Assembly: GCF_004117055.1 (NCBI RefSeq) | Contig: NZ_CP026363.1 | Span: 1,217,001 to 1,281,000 of the forward strand | Direction: 5' to 3' | Length of the DNA stretch: 64,000 nt | Origin: Brevibacillus agri | GTDB lineage: Bacteria; Bacillota; Bacilli; Brevibacillales; Brevibacillaceae | Shown here: piece after piece, positions 17,391 to 25,845 of the stretch | How positions within the stretch are numbered: position 1 is the stretch's first letter | Layout of the letters: each line of letters begins with the position of its first letter | Notes under the pieces: model-generated | Database searches by the model: none | Seen by the model: only the letters and a program-made list of their open reading frames with translations | Told to the model about the DNA's origin: nothing | Program-made: the position numbers and the translations under genes

Positions 17391-18213
17391 CATAAGTGAA
17401 GATTTATTAGTAGAGCAGAGAAGAAAGAATGATTTTGCGAATCATTTACAAGCAGAAGTTCTCTCTAATAGTTTATTGGATCAAGTTGTTAAGATGCATC
17501 AGGAAGGATGCTGGATATCAGAAATAATGTATGAATATGAGGAAGAGCTACTAGAGTGGATGGAATTAGTGGAATTTACAGATATTATACCGGAGTATTA
17601 CGAAAAATCATTCCAATTTAAAATCGAACAAAAAACTGTTGAACGTACTAGGAGCTGCCGAACATTTAAAGAGAATTGGAACATAAATACGGATGATTTT
17701 GGGATCATCCTTCGAGACTCATTCGGCAGATTTTCCAACACTTTAACCAAGAACTATCCTTCTGCTGGAGGCTTGTATCCGGTTTTACCGCTCGTATATG
17801 TATTTGACGAAGGTGTCTTAAAAGGGATTTCTGTTAAAGGATGCTATTTGTTTCATTCCTCGAAAAATGAACTGATTTTACTTAAAGAATACGATGAGGA
17901 ACTTTTAAATTTAGTAATCAATCAAATTAACCCTTCTGACCGAAGTTTATTTTCTAAAATCGCTATTGGCTATGCCATTGATTTAAAAAGAGCTATCACC
18001 AAATACAGAAAACGAGGGTACAGATACGCATTAATTGAAATTGGCGCAATGTGTCAGAGTTTCAGGGAGACATTAAGTAGGTTTGACAGTAGCTTAGGTG
18101 AATTTTGTTTTGCGGGGTTTAATGACAATGCCTTGACTCATTTATCTGGCTTAAACGCAAGATTAGCGCCAGTAACATTAATTCAGTGGTTTGGTGAAAG
18201 AAATGATATTTGA
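17383..18213 (+). CDS. SagB/McbC-type FMN azoline dehydrogenase
   Basis: 276 residues from ATG 17383, which overlaps the end of the McbB-like gene by 8 bases. The nitroreductase-like fold is marked by RTRSCRTF and by NYPSAGGLYPVLPLVYVF, the hallmark of SagB-type dehydrogenases, with a C-terminal RYALIEIGAMCQSFRETLSR block. It would oxidise thiazolines and oxazolines to the aromatic azoles using FMN. It acts in the cytosol in complex with the McbB-like and YcaO proteins. AT-rich codon use suggests it travelled with the rest of the cluster. Confidence 0.85.
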   Translation: MNNISEDLLVEQRRKNDFANHLQAEVLSNSLLDQVVKMHQEGCWISEIMYEYEEELLEWMELVEFTDIIPEYYEKSFQFKIEQKTVERTRSCRTFKENWNINTDDFGIILRDSFGRFSNTLTKNYPSAGGLYPVLPLVYVFDEGVLKGISVKGCYLFHSSKNELILLKEYDEELLNLVINQINPSDRSLFSKIAIGYAIDLKRAITKYRKRGYRYALIEIGAMCQSFRETLSRFDSSLGEFCFAGFNDNALTHLSGLNARLAPVTLIQWFGERNDI

Positions 18214-19282
18214 TGTGTCGAAAAGAAACTTTGGTTATAAGGACTCACTCTTCAACAATAGACCAGTTTATTTAGCGACTTCAAGAATCGGAACATTCAG
18301 GAGGGAAGACGGTGGAATAGGACCAGTAGATTGTGGCGCTATTTCTCAAAGAAAAAGAAAGTCAGTTTTAAAGGCGTTTTCTGAATCAATAGAGCGCAGA
18401 GCATTAGTAATTGGAGCTAGAGGGGACGCCATTGAGGGTTTGGCAGAATCGTTTGACATAATGAATAGTAAGGTTGCAAAGATTCCTAGACGATTTACGC
18501 AACTATGCAAGGAAGATTCTATCGTTTGTGATACCACGGGTACAGCAGCACACTTTAATAGTAAGTTGGCTCAATCAAATGCAATTAAAGAATTATTAGA
18601 GAAAAATTCAACGTTTCTTTTTTGGTATGGGAGACAAGGGAAAAAAATTGATTTATCTCAACACTATTCTATATACGTTAGTCTTTTTCAAGCAGAAGGA
18701 TATCAAGTACAAGCATACGTAGAAGAGACATTTAAACCATTAAAAGTAGTATTTGTTTTTGCAAAGAATGCAAATCACATTACTCCCTTTACTTTTATGA
18801 CAGGAGTAGGCTCAAGTATTTCTCTTTCGAATGCTATTCACAAGGGCTTGTCAGAAGCATATTTACTAAAAAACGTTTATGATGACTATTTTTATAGATA
18901 CCAACTAGAAGGGCTTGAACCGAGTTCGTACACGGCGATTGTCCTAAAAGCCCAAACTGATAGCGAATGTCTAAAACACCTTGAACTGTTCAACAAGCTG
19001 GATACTTATCAAGAAGTGGACGAAGATATCACGCTGTCTGAAGCCGAGGTAGAAACTGATCTGATTGTGAAAAATTTACCAGTTTGGGTCAAAGAGTTGC
19101 ACACTACAGTTTTATATCAAACCGTAAATAAAAATCTAATTATCATTAAAGCATATTCGCCTAATCTCTATAATCATGTTGCACTGAAAACGTATATTGA
19201 TCTTGATAGAGATGTGAACAGGTATACAGTTAATTTAACTCAGGATACTTTGAATCATATACCAACGTGTCCAATATTATAA
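18203..19282 (+). CDS. YcaO cyclodehydratase-like protein, first copy
   Basis: 359 residues from ATG 18203; TTG 18191 and GTG 18194 are alternative starts, and all overlap the dehydrogenase gene. The first YcaO nucleotide motif is present as SESIERRAL (about 60-68). The second conserved block, around AIKELLEKNSTFLFW, has Lys-Asn where the neighbouring YcaO has Arg-Gln. The C-terminus ends HIPTCPIL and lacks a clean PxPxP tail. It may be a partner or scaffold to the second YcaO rather than the main ATP-dependent cyclase. That reading is inference. Confidence 0.8.
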   Translation: MIFDVSKRNFGYKDSLFNNRPVYLATSRIGTFRREDGGIGPVDCGAISQRKRKSVLKAFSESIERRALVIGARGDAIEGLAESFDIMNSKVAKIPRRFTQLCKEDSIVCDTTGTAAHFNSKLAQSNAIKELLEKNSTFLFWYGRQGKKIDLSQHYSIYVSLFQAEGYQVQAYVEETFKPLKVVFVFAKNANHITPFTFMTGVGSSISLSNAIHKGLSEAYLLKNVYDDYFYRYQLEGLEPSSYTAIVLKAQTDSECLKHLELFNKLDTYQEVDEDITLSEAEVETDLIVKNLPVWVKELHTTVLYQTVNKNLIIIKAYSPNLYNHVALKTYIDLDRDVNRYTVNLTQDTLNHIPTCPIL

Positions 19283-19294
19283 AGGAGCTTTTCC

Positions 19295-20407
19295 ATGTAT
19301 TATGTAACGAATAGTCCCAATCATGGACATGCTTTTGTGGCAAATCGAATATGGATAAACAAAGGAATATTTCAGTGCGGGTATTCCAATTGTTATGTAG
19401 ATTGTGCAATACACAAAGCTGCCTATGGAAATTCAGTGAAGAATAACACCAGGAAAGCAATGGCTGCTGCAATTGGGGAACACCTTGAAAGGCTAGCGCT
19501 TTTTGCCCCAAGGATGAAGGCAATTCAGGAAAATGGTAGCGCCAGCACAGAAGCCTTTAATTTAATAACTGGAGATACAATAAAAATACCTTTGGATTTT
19601 GTCATTTTAGAGTATGGCCATCCGGTTTTTAAAGATAAAGATATGCATAGCTCTTTCAGTGATACTTGTGGAGTAGCTTCACATACTTCCAGTGCTTATG
19701 CAATAGAAGCAGCATTTTTAGAATTTATCGAAAGACAGTCGCTAATACATACATGGTTAACTAAGAAAGCAGGAAGATTACTATCATTAAAATTATTGGA
19801 AAAACAAAGTGTTTACAATATTATACAAATGAGCAAGACATATAAAGGAATTCAGGAGTTTTACTTGGTTGATATTTCAATAACGGATGACGTCCATGTC
19901 GTACTAGCTTTAGGTTTTGGAAAAGAGTCTTTCAGTATTGGGGCAGGGGCACATTGGAATCTGTTAGATGCGGTTAATCGAGCCATGAATGAGTATTTTC
20001 AATTTATGACTGGTTTTTGGGGAAGGGAGAACGAGGGGGAAAGTATAGACGGCGACTTGTATTATGACTTTTGTAACTCATTAAGCCCAGAGAAATTTCG
20101 AGAAGAATACGCATTCTTGACTGATAATAAAAGGCAGCTTGAGGAGAATATTCCCTTAACGAAAACATCTCAAAAAGACACGTTCATTGAAAGAGTTCAA
20201 AGAGTGGTAAATGATCTAGATATTTCTGTTTACGCAACGTGTGTTCCTGAAACAATGGAATTCAACACAAAGGTTGTTAAAGTATTCTCACCTGATTGTT
20301 ATCCGCATATGAATACTGCCTTACTTGATCCACAAGAATATCGCTTCTCCAGAAAATTTGATCGATCTATATATAAAAACCTGAACAAGCTGATACCGTT
20401 CCCATAA
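19295..20407 (+). CDS. YcaO cyclodehydratase, second copy
   Basis: 370 residues, ATG 19295 with AAAGGAG upstream, 12 bases after the first YcaO. Both nucleotide motifs look intact: AAAIGEHLERLAL (about 57-69) and SAYAIEAAFLEFIERQSL (about 133-150) after DTCGVASHTS. The protein ends LIPFP, close to the proline-rich C-terminal tail that TOMM YcaO enzymes use in catalysis. It should phosphorylate the amide backbone with ATP and drive ring closure of Cys, Ser and Thr in the precursor. This is the likely catalytic D protein of the complex. Confidence 0.88.
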   Translation: MYYVTNSPNHGHAFVANRIWINKGIFQCGYSNCYVDCAIHKAAYGNSVKNNTRKAMAAAIGEHLERLALFAPRMKAIQENGSASTEAFNLITGDTIKIPLDFVILEYGHPVFKDKDMHSSFSDTCGVASHTSSAYAIEAAFLEFIERQSLIHTWLTKKAGRLLSLKLLEKQSVYNIIQMSKTYKGIQEFYLVDISITDDVHVVLALGFGKESFSIGAGAHWNLLDAVNRAMNEYFQFMTGFWGRENEGESIDGDLYYDFCNSLSPEKFREEYAFLTDNKRQLEENIPLTKTSQKDTFIERVQRVVNDLDISVYATCVPETMEFNTKVVKVFSPDCYPHMNTALLDPQEYRFSRKFDRSIYKNLNKLIPFP

Positions 20408-20488
20408 GAAACACTTACATGGTTTGCTAAAGGATTCATTACGCCTGAAAATGTAAAAAAATCAAAAAGAGAAAGGAAAAGGAACCGA

Positions 20489-21247
20489 ATGCTTAGAAAA
20501 TCATACGAATTTTTTATCGTATTTATCAAGTCGATGATCGATGAAAAAATTGCGTTAGCCTGGTCGATCCTGTTGCCTCTGTTGTTGTTTTTTTCTATCA
20601 ATTACAGTTGGTTCCACGCCAAGCCGGATGTTTCGAAAGCTGTTTATTACTACGCCAGTTTTTGGGCCTTCTCTGCAGTGCTGGTAGTGTTTAACGGGAT
20701 TGGGCTAAGATTAACCGATTTTCGAGAGTTAGGCATCCTGAAAAGCTTTGTCTTCATCTGCGGCTCAAAAGTTCCTATTATCGTGGGACTTTTACTCAGT
20801 CAAATTGTTTTTGGGCTGGTTAGTCTCGCTTTGTTTACGGTTGTTATTTCCATCGTCTTTGATTACCCTATTTTTCTTCTGTTTTTCACTGCTACGTGTA
20901 CCTATTTGGTCGTTTTACTCCCGCTTTTTATGTTGTCTCTCTCGATTGCAAGCTTGTCGGTAAGGGCTTCATCTGCCTATACGCTTGTCAATATGCTGAT
21001 TTTTCCGGCGACGTATTTGGCTATCTATCGTGGCGAGTCTACCGATTTTTTTACTACTATCCTTTACTATTTAAATCCGGTTGAATATGTGTTTCGCTTT
21101 TCCGTGTTTACCTATGATGCATTGACCAATAACCTTCACCTGAATAGTAACCACCTGTTTCTTTTGGTCATTTCGCTGGTCTACATCGCGATTGGGGTCA
21201 TTGCATGGTCGAAAATAAAAATCGCTTCAACCGTAAGAAGAACCTAA
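20489..21247 (+). CDS. ABC-2-type permease, McbE-like
   Basis: 252 residues with about six membrane helices, a long charged-poor topology and a final basic tail (KIKIASTVRRT). The start ATG 20489 follows AGAAAGGAAAAGGAACCG. It stands exactly where mcbE stands in the microcin B17 operon, between the synthetase genes and the ATPase. It probably exports the mature peptide and may confer self-protection. Base composition is less AT-rich than the upstream synthetase genes. Confidence 0.82.
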   Translation: MLRKSYEFFIVFIKSMIDEKIALAWSILLPLLLFFSINYSWFHAKPDVSKAVYYYASFWAFSAVLVVFNGIGLRLTDFRELGILKSFVFICGSKVPIIVGLLLSQIVFGLVSLALFTVVISIVFDYPIFLLFFTATCTYLVVLLPLFMLSLSIASLSVRASSAYTLVNMLIFPATYLAIYRGESTDFFTTILYYLNPVEYVFRFSVFTYDALTNNLHLNSNHLFLLVISLVYIAIGVIAWSKIKIASTVRRT

Positions 21248-21274
21248 TCTAAAACAGGAAAGAGTGGAGAACAG

Positions 21275-22012
21275 ATGATCGAATTAAAAAATATATCGTT
21301 TTCCTACCCGAAGAGTGAAAAGAAAGCGATCAATCAACTGAATATGAAACTGGAGGCAGATAAGGTCAATGTGGTCATTGGCCTGAATGGGGCAGGGAAA
21401 ACAACGCTTTTTGATTTGCTGACGGGAGTGTTAGCGATTCAGGAAGGCGCGATTGATGGAATCCCTCAAGCGAAAGAAATCGTATATCAAACGCAAAGCT
21501 TGTACTTTTCCCCCATTTTGAAAGGCAGGGACATTGCGCGACTTATTTTACATATAGCGGACAGAGCGTTCGATAAAAATCCGGAGATGTGTTTGTCTCT
21601 GCTGGATGACCGAGAAAGAGAACTGGTCAGGGAGCTTTGGAATCGGAAGTTTGGGCAAATGTCTGTTGGCGAAAGGAAGTGGCTGCTCGTCACCTTGTTT
21701 GCCGAGATCAACAAAAGCTTCTATTTGTTTGATGAGCCTACGAGTGGGGTTGACCCTTCGGCCAGATTAAAAATATTGAACAAGATTGCGGGCATAGCCA
21801 AAAAAGCCGGGCACACCGTTATGATGTCGACTCATCAATTGCAGGAGCTGGAATTTATCGATTGCAAAATTTTCATTCTTCATGCGGGGAATGTGAAGTA
21901 TGCAGGCTCCTACCAGGATTTGCTGACTACGTACAATACCCCTAATCCGGACAGGGCGTTTCAGTACTGTATCGAAAGCGATGACCGCTCCTTGGGAATT
22001 GCCCATTACTAA
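21275..22012 (+). CDS. ABC transporter ATP-binding protein, McbF-like
   Basis: 245 residues. Walker A is GLNGAGKTT, Walker B is FYLFDEPTSG and the switch His is in MMSTHQLQE. The signature is unusual, QMSVGERKW in place of LSGGQ. The ATG 21275 follows GAGTGGAGAACAG, 27 bases after the permease. It energises export by the adjacent permease. It is the last gene of the cluster; no pentapeptide immunity protein like McbG follows. Confidence 0.85.
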   Translation: MIELKNISFSYPKSEKKAINQLNMKLEADKVNVVIGLNGAGKTTLFDLLTGVLAIQEGAIDGIPQAKEIVYQTQSLYFSPILKGRDIARLILHIADRAFDKNPEMCLSLLDDRERELVRELWNRKFGQMSVGERKWLLVTLFAEINKSFYLFDEPTSGVDPSARLKILNKIAGIAKKAGHTVMMSTHQLQELEFIDCKIFILHAGNVKYAGSYQDLLTTYNTPNPDRAFQYCIESDDRSLGIAHY

Positions 22013-22031
22013 ATCCATTCATTATATAAGC

Positions 22032-22068
22032 AAAAGGCATTGTCGGCGGAAGAGAGACAATGCCTTTT
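22032..22068 (+). terminator. Terminator of the azole-peptide cluster
   Basis: A perfect 13-bp stem, AAAAGGCATTGTC with GACAATGCCTTTT, 20 bases after the ATPase stop. It closes the operon. Confidence 0.88.
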
Positions 22069-22198
22069 CGCTGTTCAGGCTGAACGCAAACCTGATTTGC
22101 TGCTCAACGCTCCAAAGTCTTCGTTTGTTCAATAGCTGGCCAGACTTGCTGCTTGCGGAAGCTGGCGGGATCGTAATCACGGGCGTATGCGGCGGAGG

Positions 22199-22348
22199 AT
22201 TTCCTATCCAGTTCGGACCCACGAGCAAGTAGCGTGCTGCCTCTTGCCGGGTTGAGCGGTTGGAGACGTTGCGAAACGTATTCGTGTACACATCCAGCAT
22301 TTGCACGGTAAAATAGCGGTTTTGCGGATTGGCAGGCTCGGCCAACAT
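22199..22348 (-). pseudogene. DUF1254 protein remnant
   Basis: A 50-codon stretch on the minus strand reads ANPQNRYFTVQMLDVYTNTF, then RNVSNRSTRQEAARYLLVGP, matching the core of DUF1254 proteins, where a Gly-rich GPGWKG turn follows. Neither a plausible start nor the remaining several hundred residues are present, and the downstream frame does not continue the family. It is a gene fragment between the azole-peptide cluster and the DUF2167 gene. Confidence 0.6.
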
Positions 22349-22704
22349 AACAGAAACGAAACGAGCAGGGAACGATTTTTCTCGCGGAACGAAGCATGCT
22401 TATCCTCCTGTCGGCGAGCGGGCAATCTGGTGAATAGTGCTATTTTTCTTCGCGGGACGGCTGTTTTATACGAGGACAAAAAGCCGTCTTGCGCCTTTGC
22501 CCGGGGACAGACAGGAGCGGTCTGCCTGCACGCAATCCGCCCTACAAAAGTTGAGGCGAAAGTAATAAAAAAACAAATCATTAACCATTTATATCCAGGA
22601 AATACGATTCATTTTTCCCTGTAATTTCTAAATCATCTTTGTAATAGGAAAATAATCCCGGTAAAATGAGGGGGTTCGTGAAAAAAAAGATTGAGGGGTT
22701 TAGC
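22349..22704. other. Gene-free region with a possible promoter
   Basis: About 355 bases. No coding region was recognised. The last 140 bases before the DUF2167 gene are AT-rich and likely hold its promoter. Confidence 0.35.
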
Positions 22705-23595
22705 ATGAGAAGACAAGCCTGGCTATCATCTTTATTTGCATGCATGTTCGCTTTTGCGGCCGTGCTCCCTGCGAGTGCAGCAGGGAACTACAATATTGTG
22801 GAAAGCGGAACGAAGGTCGAGATGGAAGGGAAGTTTTCCTTCACGGTTCCGGAAAACATGATTTTTCTCAACAAAGACGACACGATCAAAATGGAGCAGG
22901 AGCATGGGGACATCCCGACCATGAACGAGATCGGGAGCGTCCACCCGATTGAAGATAATCAGAATTGGGCCTTGTTCATCGAATACGAGGACACGGGACA
23001 CATCAGCGACGACGAGCAAAATGAGATTGATGCCGAAGCGCTGCTGCAAAGCTACAAGGACGGCACAGAAGAGGGAAACAAGCAGCGCAAGCCGGAGGAG
23101 CAGTTCCACGTCATCGGCTGGAACGTAAAGCCGTCCTACAATGCCGCCACACACGAGCTGGAATACTCGATGCTGGCCGAGACCGCGCAAAAAGATCAGT
23201 TTTTGAACTACAAGCTGCAAGTGTTGACGAGAACGGGCCATGTCTCCTTCATTCTGGTCACCGATGTTCCGTCTCTCGTGCAGGACAAGCAGACGTTGCG
23301 GGACAAAATCTTGAAAAACTTCGTGGTCAAGGAAGGGCATCGCTACACCGACTTTAACGCGGAGACGGACAAGGTCGCCGAGTTTGGGCTGACAGGCTTG
23401 ATTCTCGGCGGACTGGGCGTAGCCGCCGCGAAGAAGCTGGGGCTTTTGGCGTTGATTCTGGCGTTTGCGAAAAAAGGCTGGATTTTGATTGTGGTCGCAT
23501 TGGGAGCGCTGGGCGGCCTGGTGAAAAAGCTGTTGAACAAAAAGAAAAACGGCCAGCCGCCTGCCGATTCGGACGAGGAAAAGCCGTCCGCCTGA
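22705..23595 (+). CDS. DUF2167 membrane-anchored extracytoplasmic protein
   Basis: 296 residues from ATG 22705, where GAGGGG lies 6 bases upstream; the frame is open to 22666 but with a weaker site. A signal peptide (1-30, ending near ASAAG) is followed by an extracytoplasmic domain with WALFIEYEDTGHISDDEQNEIDAEALLQSY in parts, HVIGWNVKPSYNAATHELEY and the family signature GHRYTDFNAETDKVAEFG. Two C-terminal hydrophobic segments follow, then a Lys-rich tail. The function of DUF2167 proteins is not established. A terminator follows. Confidence 0.82.
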   Translation: MRRQAWLSSLFACMFAFAAVLPASAAGNYNIVESGTKVEMEGKFSFTVPENMIFLNKDDTIKMEQEHGDIPTMNEIGSVHPIEDNQNWALFIEYEDTGHISDDEQNEIDAEALLQSYKDGTEEGNKQRKPEEQFHVIGWNVKPSYNAATHELEYSMLAETAQKDQFLNYKLQVLTRTGHVSFILVTDVPSLVQDKQTLRDKILKNFVVKEGHRYTDFNAETDKVAEFGLTGLILGGLGVAAAKKLGLLALILAFAKKGWILIVVALGALGGLVKKLLNKKKNGQPPADSDEEKPSA

Positions 23596-23630
23596 TGAGT
23601 TGGGCATAGAATAGGAAATATAGAAAGAAG

Positions 23631-23680
23631 AGACAGCCGAATCCTGCGCAAACGAGCGAGCGGAAACAGGCTGTCTTTTT
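23631..23680 (+). terminator. Terminator of the DUF2167 gene
   Basis: AGACAGCC pairs with GGCTGTCT, followed by TTTTT. The loop is long (about 30 bases). Confidence 0.65.
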
Positions 23681-23801
23681 CTACGGGGAAAAAGCCGAGC
23701 CGTGTCGTGCCGCGCCAAGTCGAGCCGAGGAAAAAAAGCCAGAATGACAAGCAGTAGGGGGAGAATACAATGGAAGAGGAAAACGTTTTGTGGAGGTAGC
23801 C

Positions 23802-24401
23802 GTGGAACATCATCTGGACCTTTTTGTGATGAAGTACGGATATGTGGGCGTCTTTTTCTCGCTTGCGCTTGGCGTAATCGGGCTGCCGATTCCCGATGAA
23901 GTGCTGATGACGTACACAGGGTACGCGGTATCGCGGGGAATGCTGCTGATGCCGTTTGCTGTGCTGAGCGCTTTTTTTGGCGCGGCGGCAGGCATCACGA
24001 TCAGCTACGCGATCGCCTGCAAATGGGGACTGCCGCTTCTGCTCAAAGTGGGGCCGAATCTTTACATCACCCCGAAAAAAATCGAGTCGACGCAAAAGCT
24101 GTTCGCCAAGTACGGTCCCTTTTTGCTGATCGTCGGCTACTTTTTGCCGGGCGTGCGCCACATCACGGCTTACCTGGCGGGGATGTCTGCGATGAAGTAC
24201 GGCAAGTTTGCCGCTTTTGCCTACACGGGAGCGCTGCTGTGGAGCCTGACTTATTTGCTGCTGGGAAAAATGTTGGAGCGGGAGTGGTACAAGGTAGTCG
24301 TCTACATCCGGCATTACGGCTTGACGTTTTTGCTGATCGGCTGCGCGGTCGGCATCGCCGCTTATTTGCTGGTGAAGTACAGACAGAGCCTGAAAACATG
24401 A
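23802..24401 (+). CDS. DedA-family membrane protein
   Basis: 199 residues if started at GTG 23802, which has GGAGGT 4 bases upstream; GTG 23790 is the alternative. The DedA/VTT core is visible: GVIGLPIPDEVLMTYTGY with the conserved acidic residue, GAAAGITISYAIACKWG, FLPGVRHITAYLAGMSAM with the Gly-x-Arg motif, and about five hydrophobic segments. DedA proteins are membrane transporters or scramblases supporting lipid carrier recycling and proton-motive-force balance. It lies just upstream of the efflux locus and its regulatory palindrome. Confidence 0.85.
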   Translation: MEHHLDLFVMKYGYVGVFFSLALGVIGLPIPDEVLMTYTGYAVSRGMLLMPFAVLSAFFGAAAGITISYAIACKWGLPLLLKVGPNLYITPKKIESTQKLFAKYGPFLLIVGYFLPGVRHITAYLAGMSAMKYGKFAAFAYTGALLWSLTYLLLGKMLEREWYKVVVYIRHYGLTFLLIGCAVGIAAYLLVKYRQSLKT

Positions 24402-24428
24402 GCGGGAGAAAAAGTTGGAAAAAAGTTC

Positions 24429-24457
24429 TTTACAAACCGACGGTCGGTTTTTATTAT
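24429..24457 (+). promoter_or_regulatory. Promoter with an embedded TetR-type operator
   Basis: TTTACA (24429-24434), a 17-base spacer and TATTAT (24452-24457) form a promoter for the membrane-protein gene at 24518. The spacer is almost entirely a 17-bp palindrome, AAACCGACGGTCGGTTT (24434-24450). A repressor bound there would block RNA polymerase directly. The same palindrome recurs at 25129. Confidence 0.8.
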
Positions 24458-24517
24458 TAGATCATCAGCAAGCCATCATGATGCTTTTCATCCTACATTC
24501 ATAAGGAGAGTTGTCCC

Positions 24518-25078
24518 GTGTTCATGACCTTGTTCTGGATTTTTGTTGACCTGATTCCTTTCTTCGTCGCATTTCAGGTGCAGCCGCCTGCGCTCGGCTT
24601 CGCCATCGGGTTTGTGCTCGCGCTGTTGATCTACCTGTTTCAGAAAAAGAAGTTTGGCGAAGTAACGACGATCATTGCGATCAAGGTGTTTTACTTCTTT
24701 TGCGGTTTCTGGATTGCCCTCTTGTTCCCTGCGTTTCACCTGTTTGATTTTACCCAACTGTTCATGTACGCCATCCTCGCTGTGGCAGCCACCTGGTCGT
24801 TGTGCATCAAAAAGCCGTTTACGCTGCAATATGCAAAAAAAGTGGTGCCCGCCGAGTTTACTTCGCATCCGCTGTTTCTGGCCTCCAACTTTTGGCTGAC
24901 GTTGATTTGGGCAGTCGCGTTCGGGCTGTCGCTCATTTGCTCCGTGCTGTTTGCGCTCGCTGTCATTTCCGGAGATACGGGCGTCATGCTGGTCAACATC
25001 TGGAACATCATCGGGCTTGCCGCGACTATTTTTGTCCGTCCCGTTGTGAAGCATTACTTTTTGAAAAAGCAAGGTTAA
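24518..25078 (+). CDS. Unknown integral membrane protein of the efflux locus
   Basis: 186 residues from GTG 24518, with AAGGAGAG 8 bases upstream. It has five to six hydrophobic segments (about 3-20, 25-42, 50-68, 75-92, 125-150 and 152-175), with a charged stretch QKKKFGE between the second and third. No family was recognised with confidence. Its promoter carries the same palindrome as the downstream HlyD/MFS genes, so it is probably co-regulated with the drug pump and may be an accessory or stress protein. Confidence 0.65.
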   Translation: MFMTLFWIFVDLIPFFVAFQVQPPALGFAIGFVLALLIYLFQKKKFGEVTTIIAIKVFYFFCGFWIALLFPAFHLFDFTQLFMYAILAVAATWSLCIKKPFTLQYAKKVVPAEFTSHPLFLASNFWLTLIWAVAFGLSLICSVLFALAVISGDTGVMLVNIWNIIGLAATIFVRPVVKHYFLKKQG

Positions 25079-25128
25079 CAAAAGAGGGCAGCACAATGGT
25101 GTGTATGCCTGCTATTTTGCTCTACTGC

Positions 25129-25145
25129 AAACCGACAGTCGGTTT
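25129..25145 (+). promoter_or_regulatory. TetR-type operator, second copy
   Basis: AAACCGACAGTCGGTTT, identical to the palindrome at 24434-24450 except for the central base. It lies 30 bases upstream of the HlyD-like gene at 25176. The -35 and -10 elements here are weak by eye. Confidence 0.78.
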
Positions 25146-25175
25146 GTTGTGAAATCTGAAAGGAAGAAAGCAGAC

Positions 25176-25832
25176 ATGGAGAAGAAAAAGCTGAATCCAA
25201 AAGCAATCGTGGCCGTCGTTTGTTTGATCGTGGCGGCGGTCGTGGGTTACTACGGCTACCAGAGCTATTTTTACGTCAAGACGGAGGATGCGGTAGTCAC
25301 TGGAGAGATATACAAGATCGCGTCCAAGCAGGCCGGAAAGCTGACAAACGTGCGCGTGGATGTGGGCAGCCAGGTCGAGAAGGAGCAGATCGTGGCAGAA
25401 CAGGAGCAGCTCAACGCCGCCAGCCCTACCCAGGTGGAAAGCTTGATGATCCGCTCGCCGATCAGCGGGGTGATCTTGCAAAAAGTCGCCAAGGAAGGCG
25501 AAGTGGTGGGCGCAGGCAACACCGTGGCGCTGGTCGTAGACAAACGGCAACTGTACGTGGAGGCGCACGTGGAGGAAGCAGAGGCAGGTTATGTCCAGGT
25601 CGGGCAACAAGTGGACATCGAGCTGGATAAGTACCCGGGCCAGCGGTTTCGCGGGACCGTCAACCGGATTGGCGAAGCGACGCAGTCGACGTTTTCTCTG
25701 CTGCCCCCGGTGAATGCGAGCGGCAATTTTACGAAGGTGAGCCAGCGCATTGCCGTGAAAATCACGTTTGACGAAGGACCGTACGATTTTCAGCCAGGCT
25801 TGAATGCCCATGTGTCCATCCATGTGCGATAA
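25176..25832 (+). CDS. HlyD/EmrA-type membrane fusion protein
   Basis: 218 residues from ATG 25176 (AAAGGAAG 8 bases upstream). An N-terminal membrane anchor (about 10-30) is followed by a beta-barrel/lipoyl region: VKTEDAVVTGEIYKIASKQAG, IRSPISGVILQKVAKEGEVV and the HlyD block LYVEAHVEEAEAGYVQVGQQ. The coiled-coil hairpin is very short, as in Gram-positive EmrA homologues. It precedes the MFS pump by 13 bases and should form a unit with it. Confidence 0.88.
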   Translation: MEKKKLNPKAIVAVVCLIVAAVVGYYGYQSYFYVKTEDAVVTGEIYKIASKQAGKLTNVRVDVGSQVEKEQIVAEQEQLNAASPTQVESLMIRSPISGVILQKVAKEGEVVGAGNTVALVVDKRQLYVEAHVEEAEAGYVQVGQQVDIELDKYPGQRFRGTVNRIGEATQSTFSLLPPVNASGNFTKVSQRIAVKITFDEGPYDFQPGLNAHVSIHVR

Positions 25833-25845
25833 GGATGTGTAGCTG

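Noticed and set aside
18203-20407. The two YcaO genes as one gene split by a frameshift
   Set aside because: Each has its own start signal and its own full set of motifs, and the lengths match two separate proteins.
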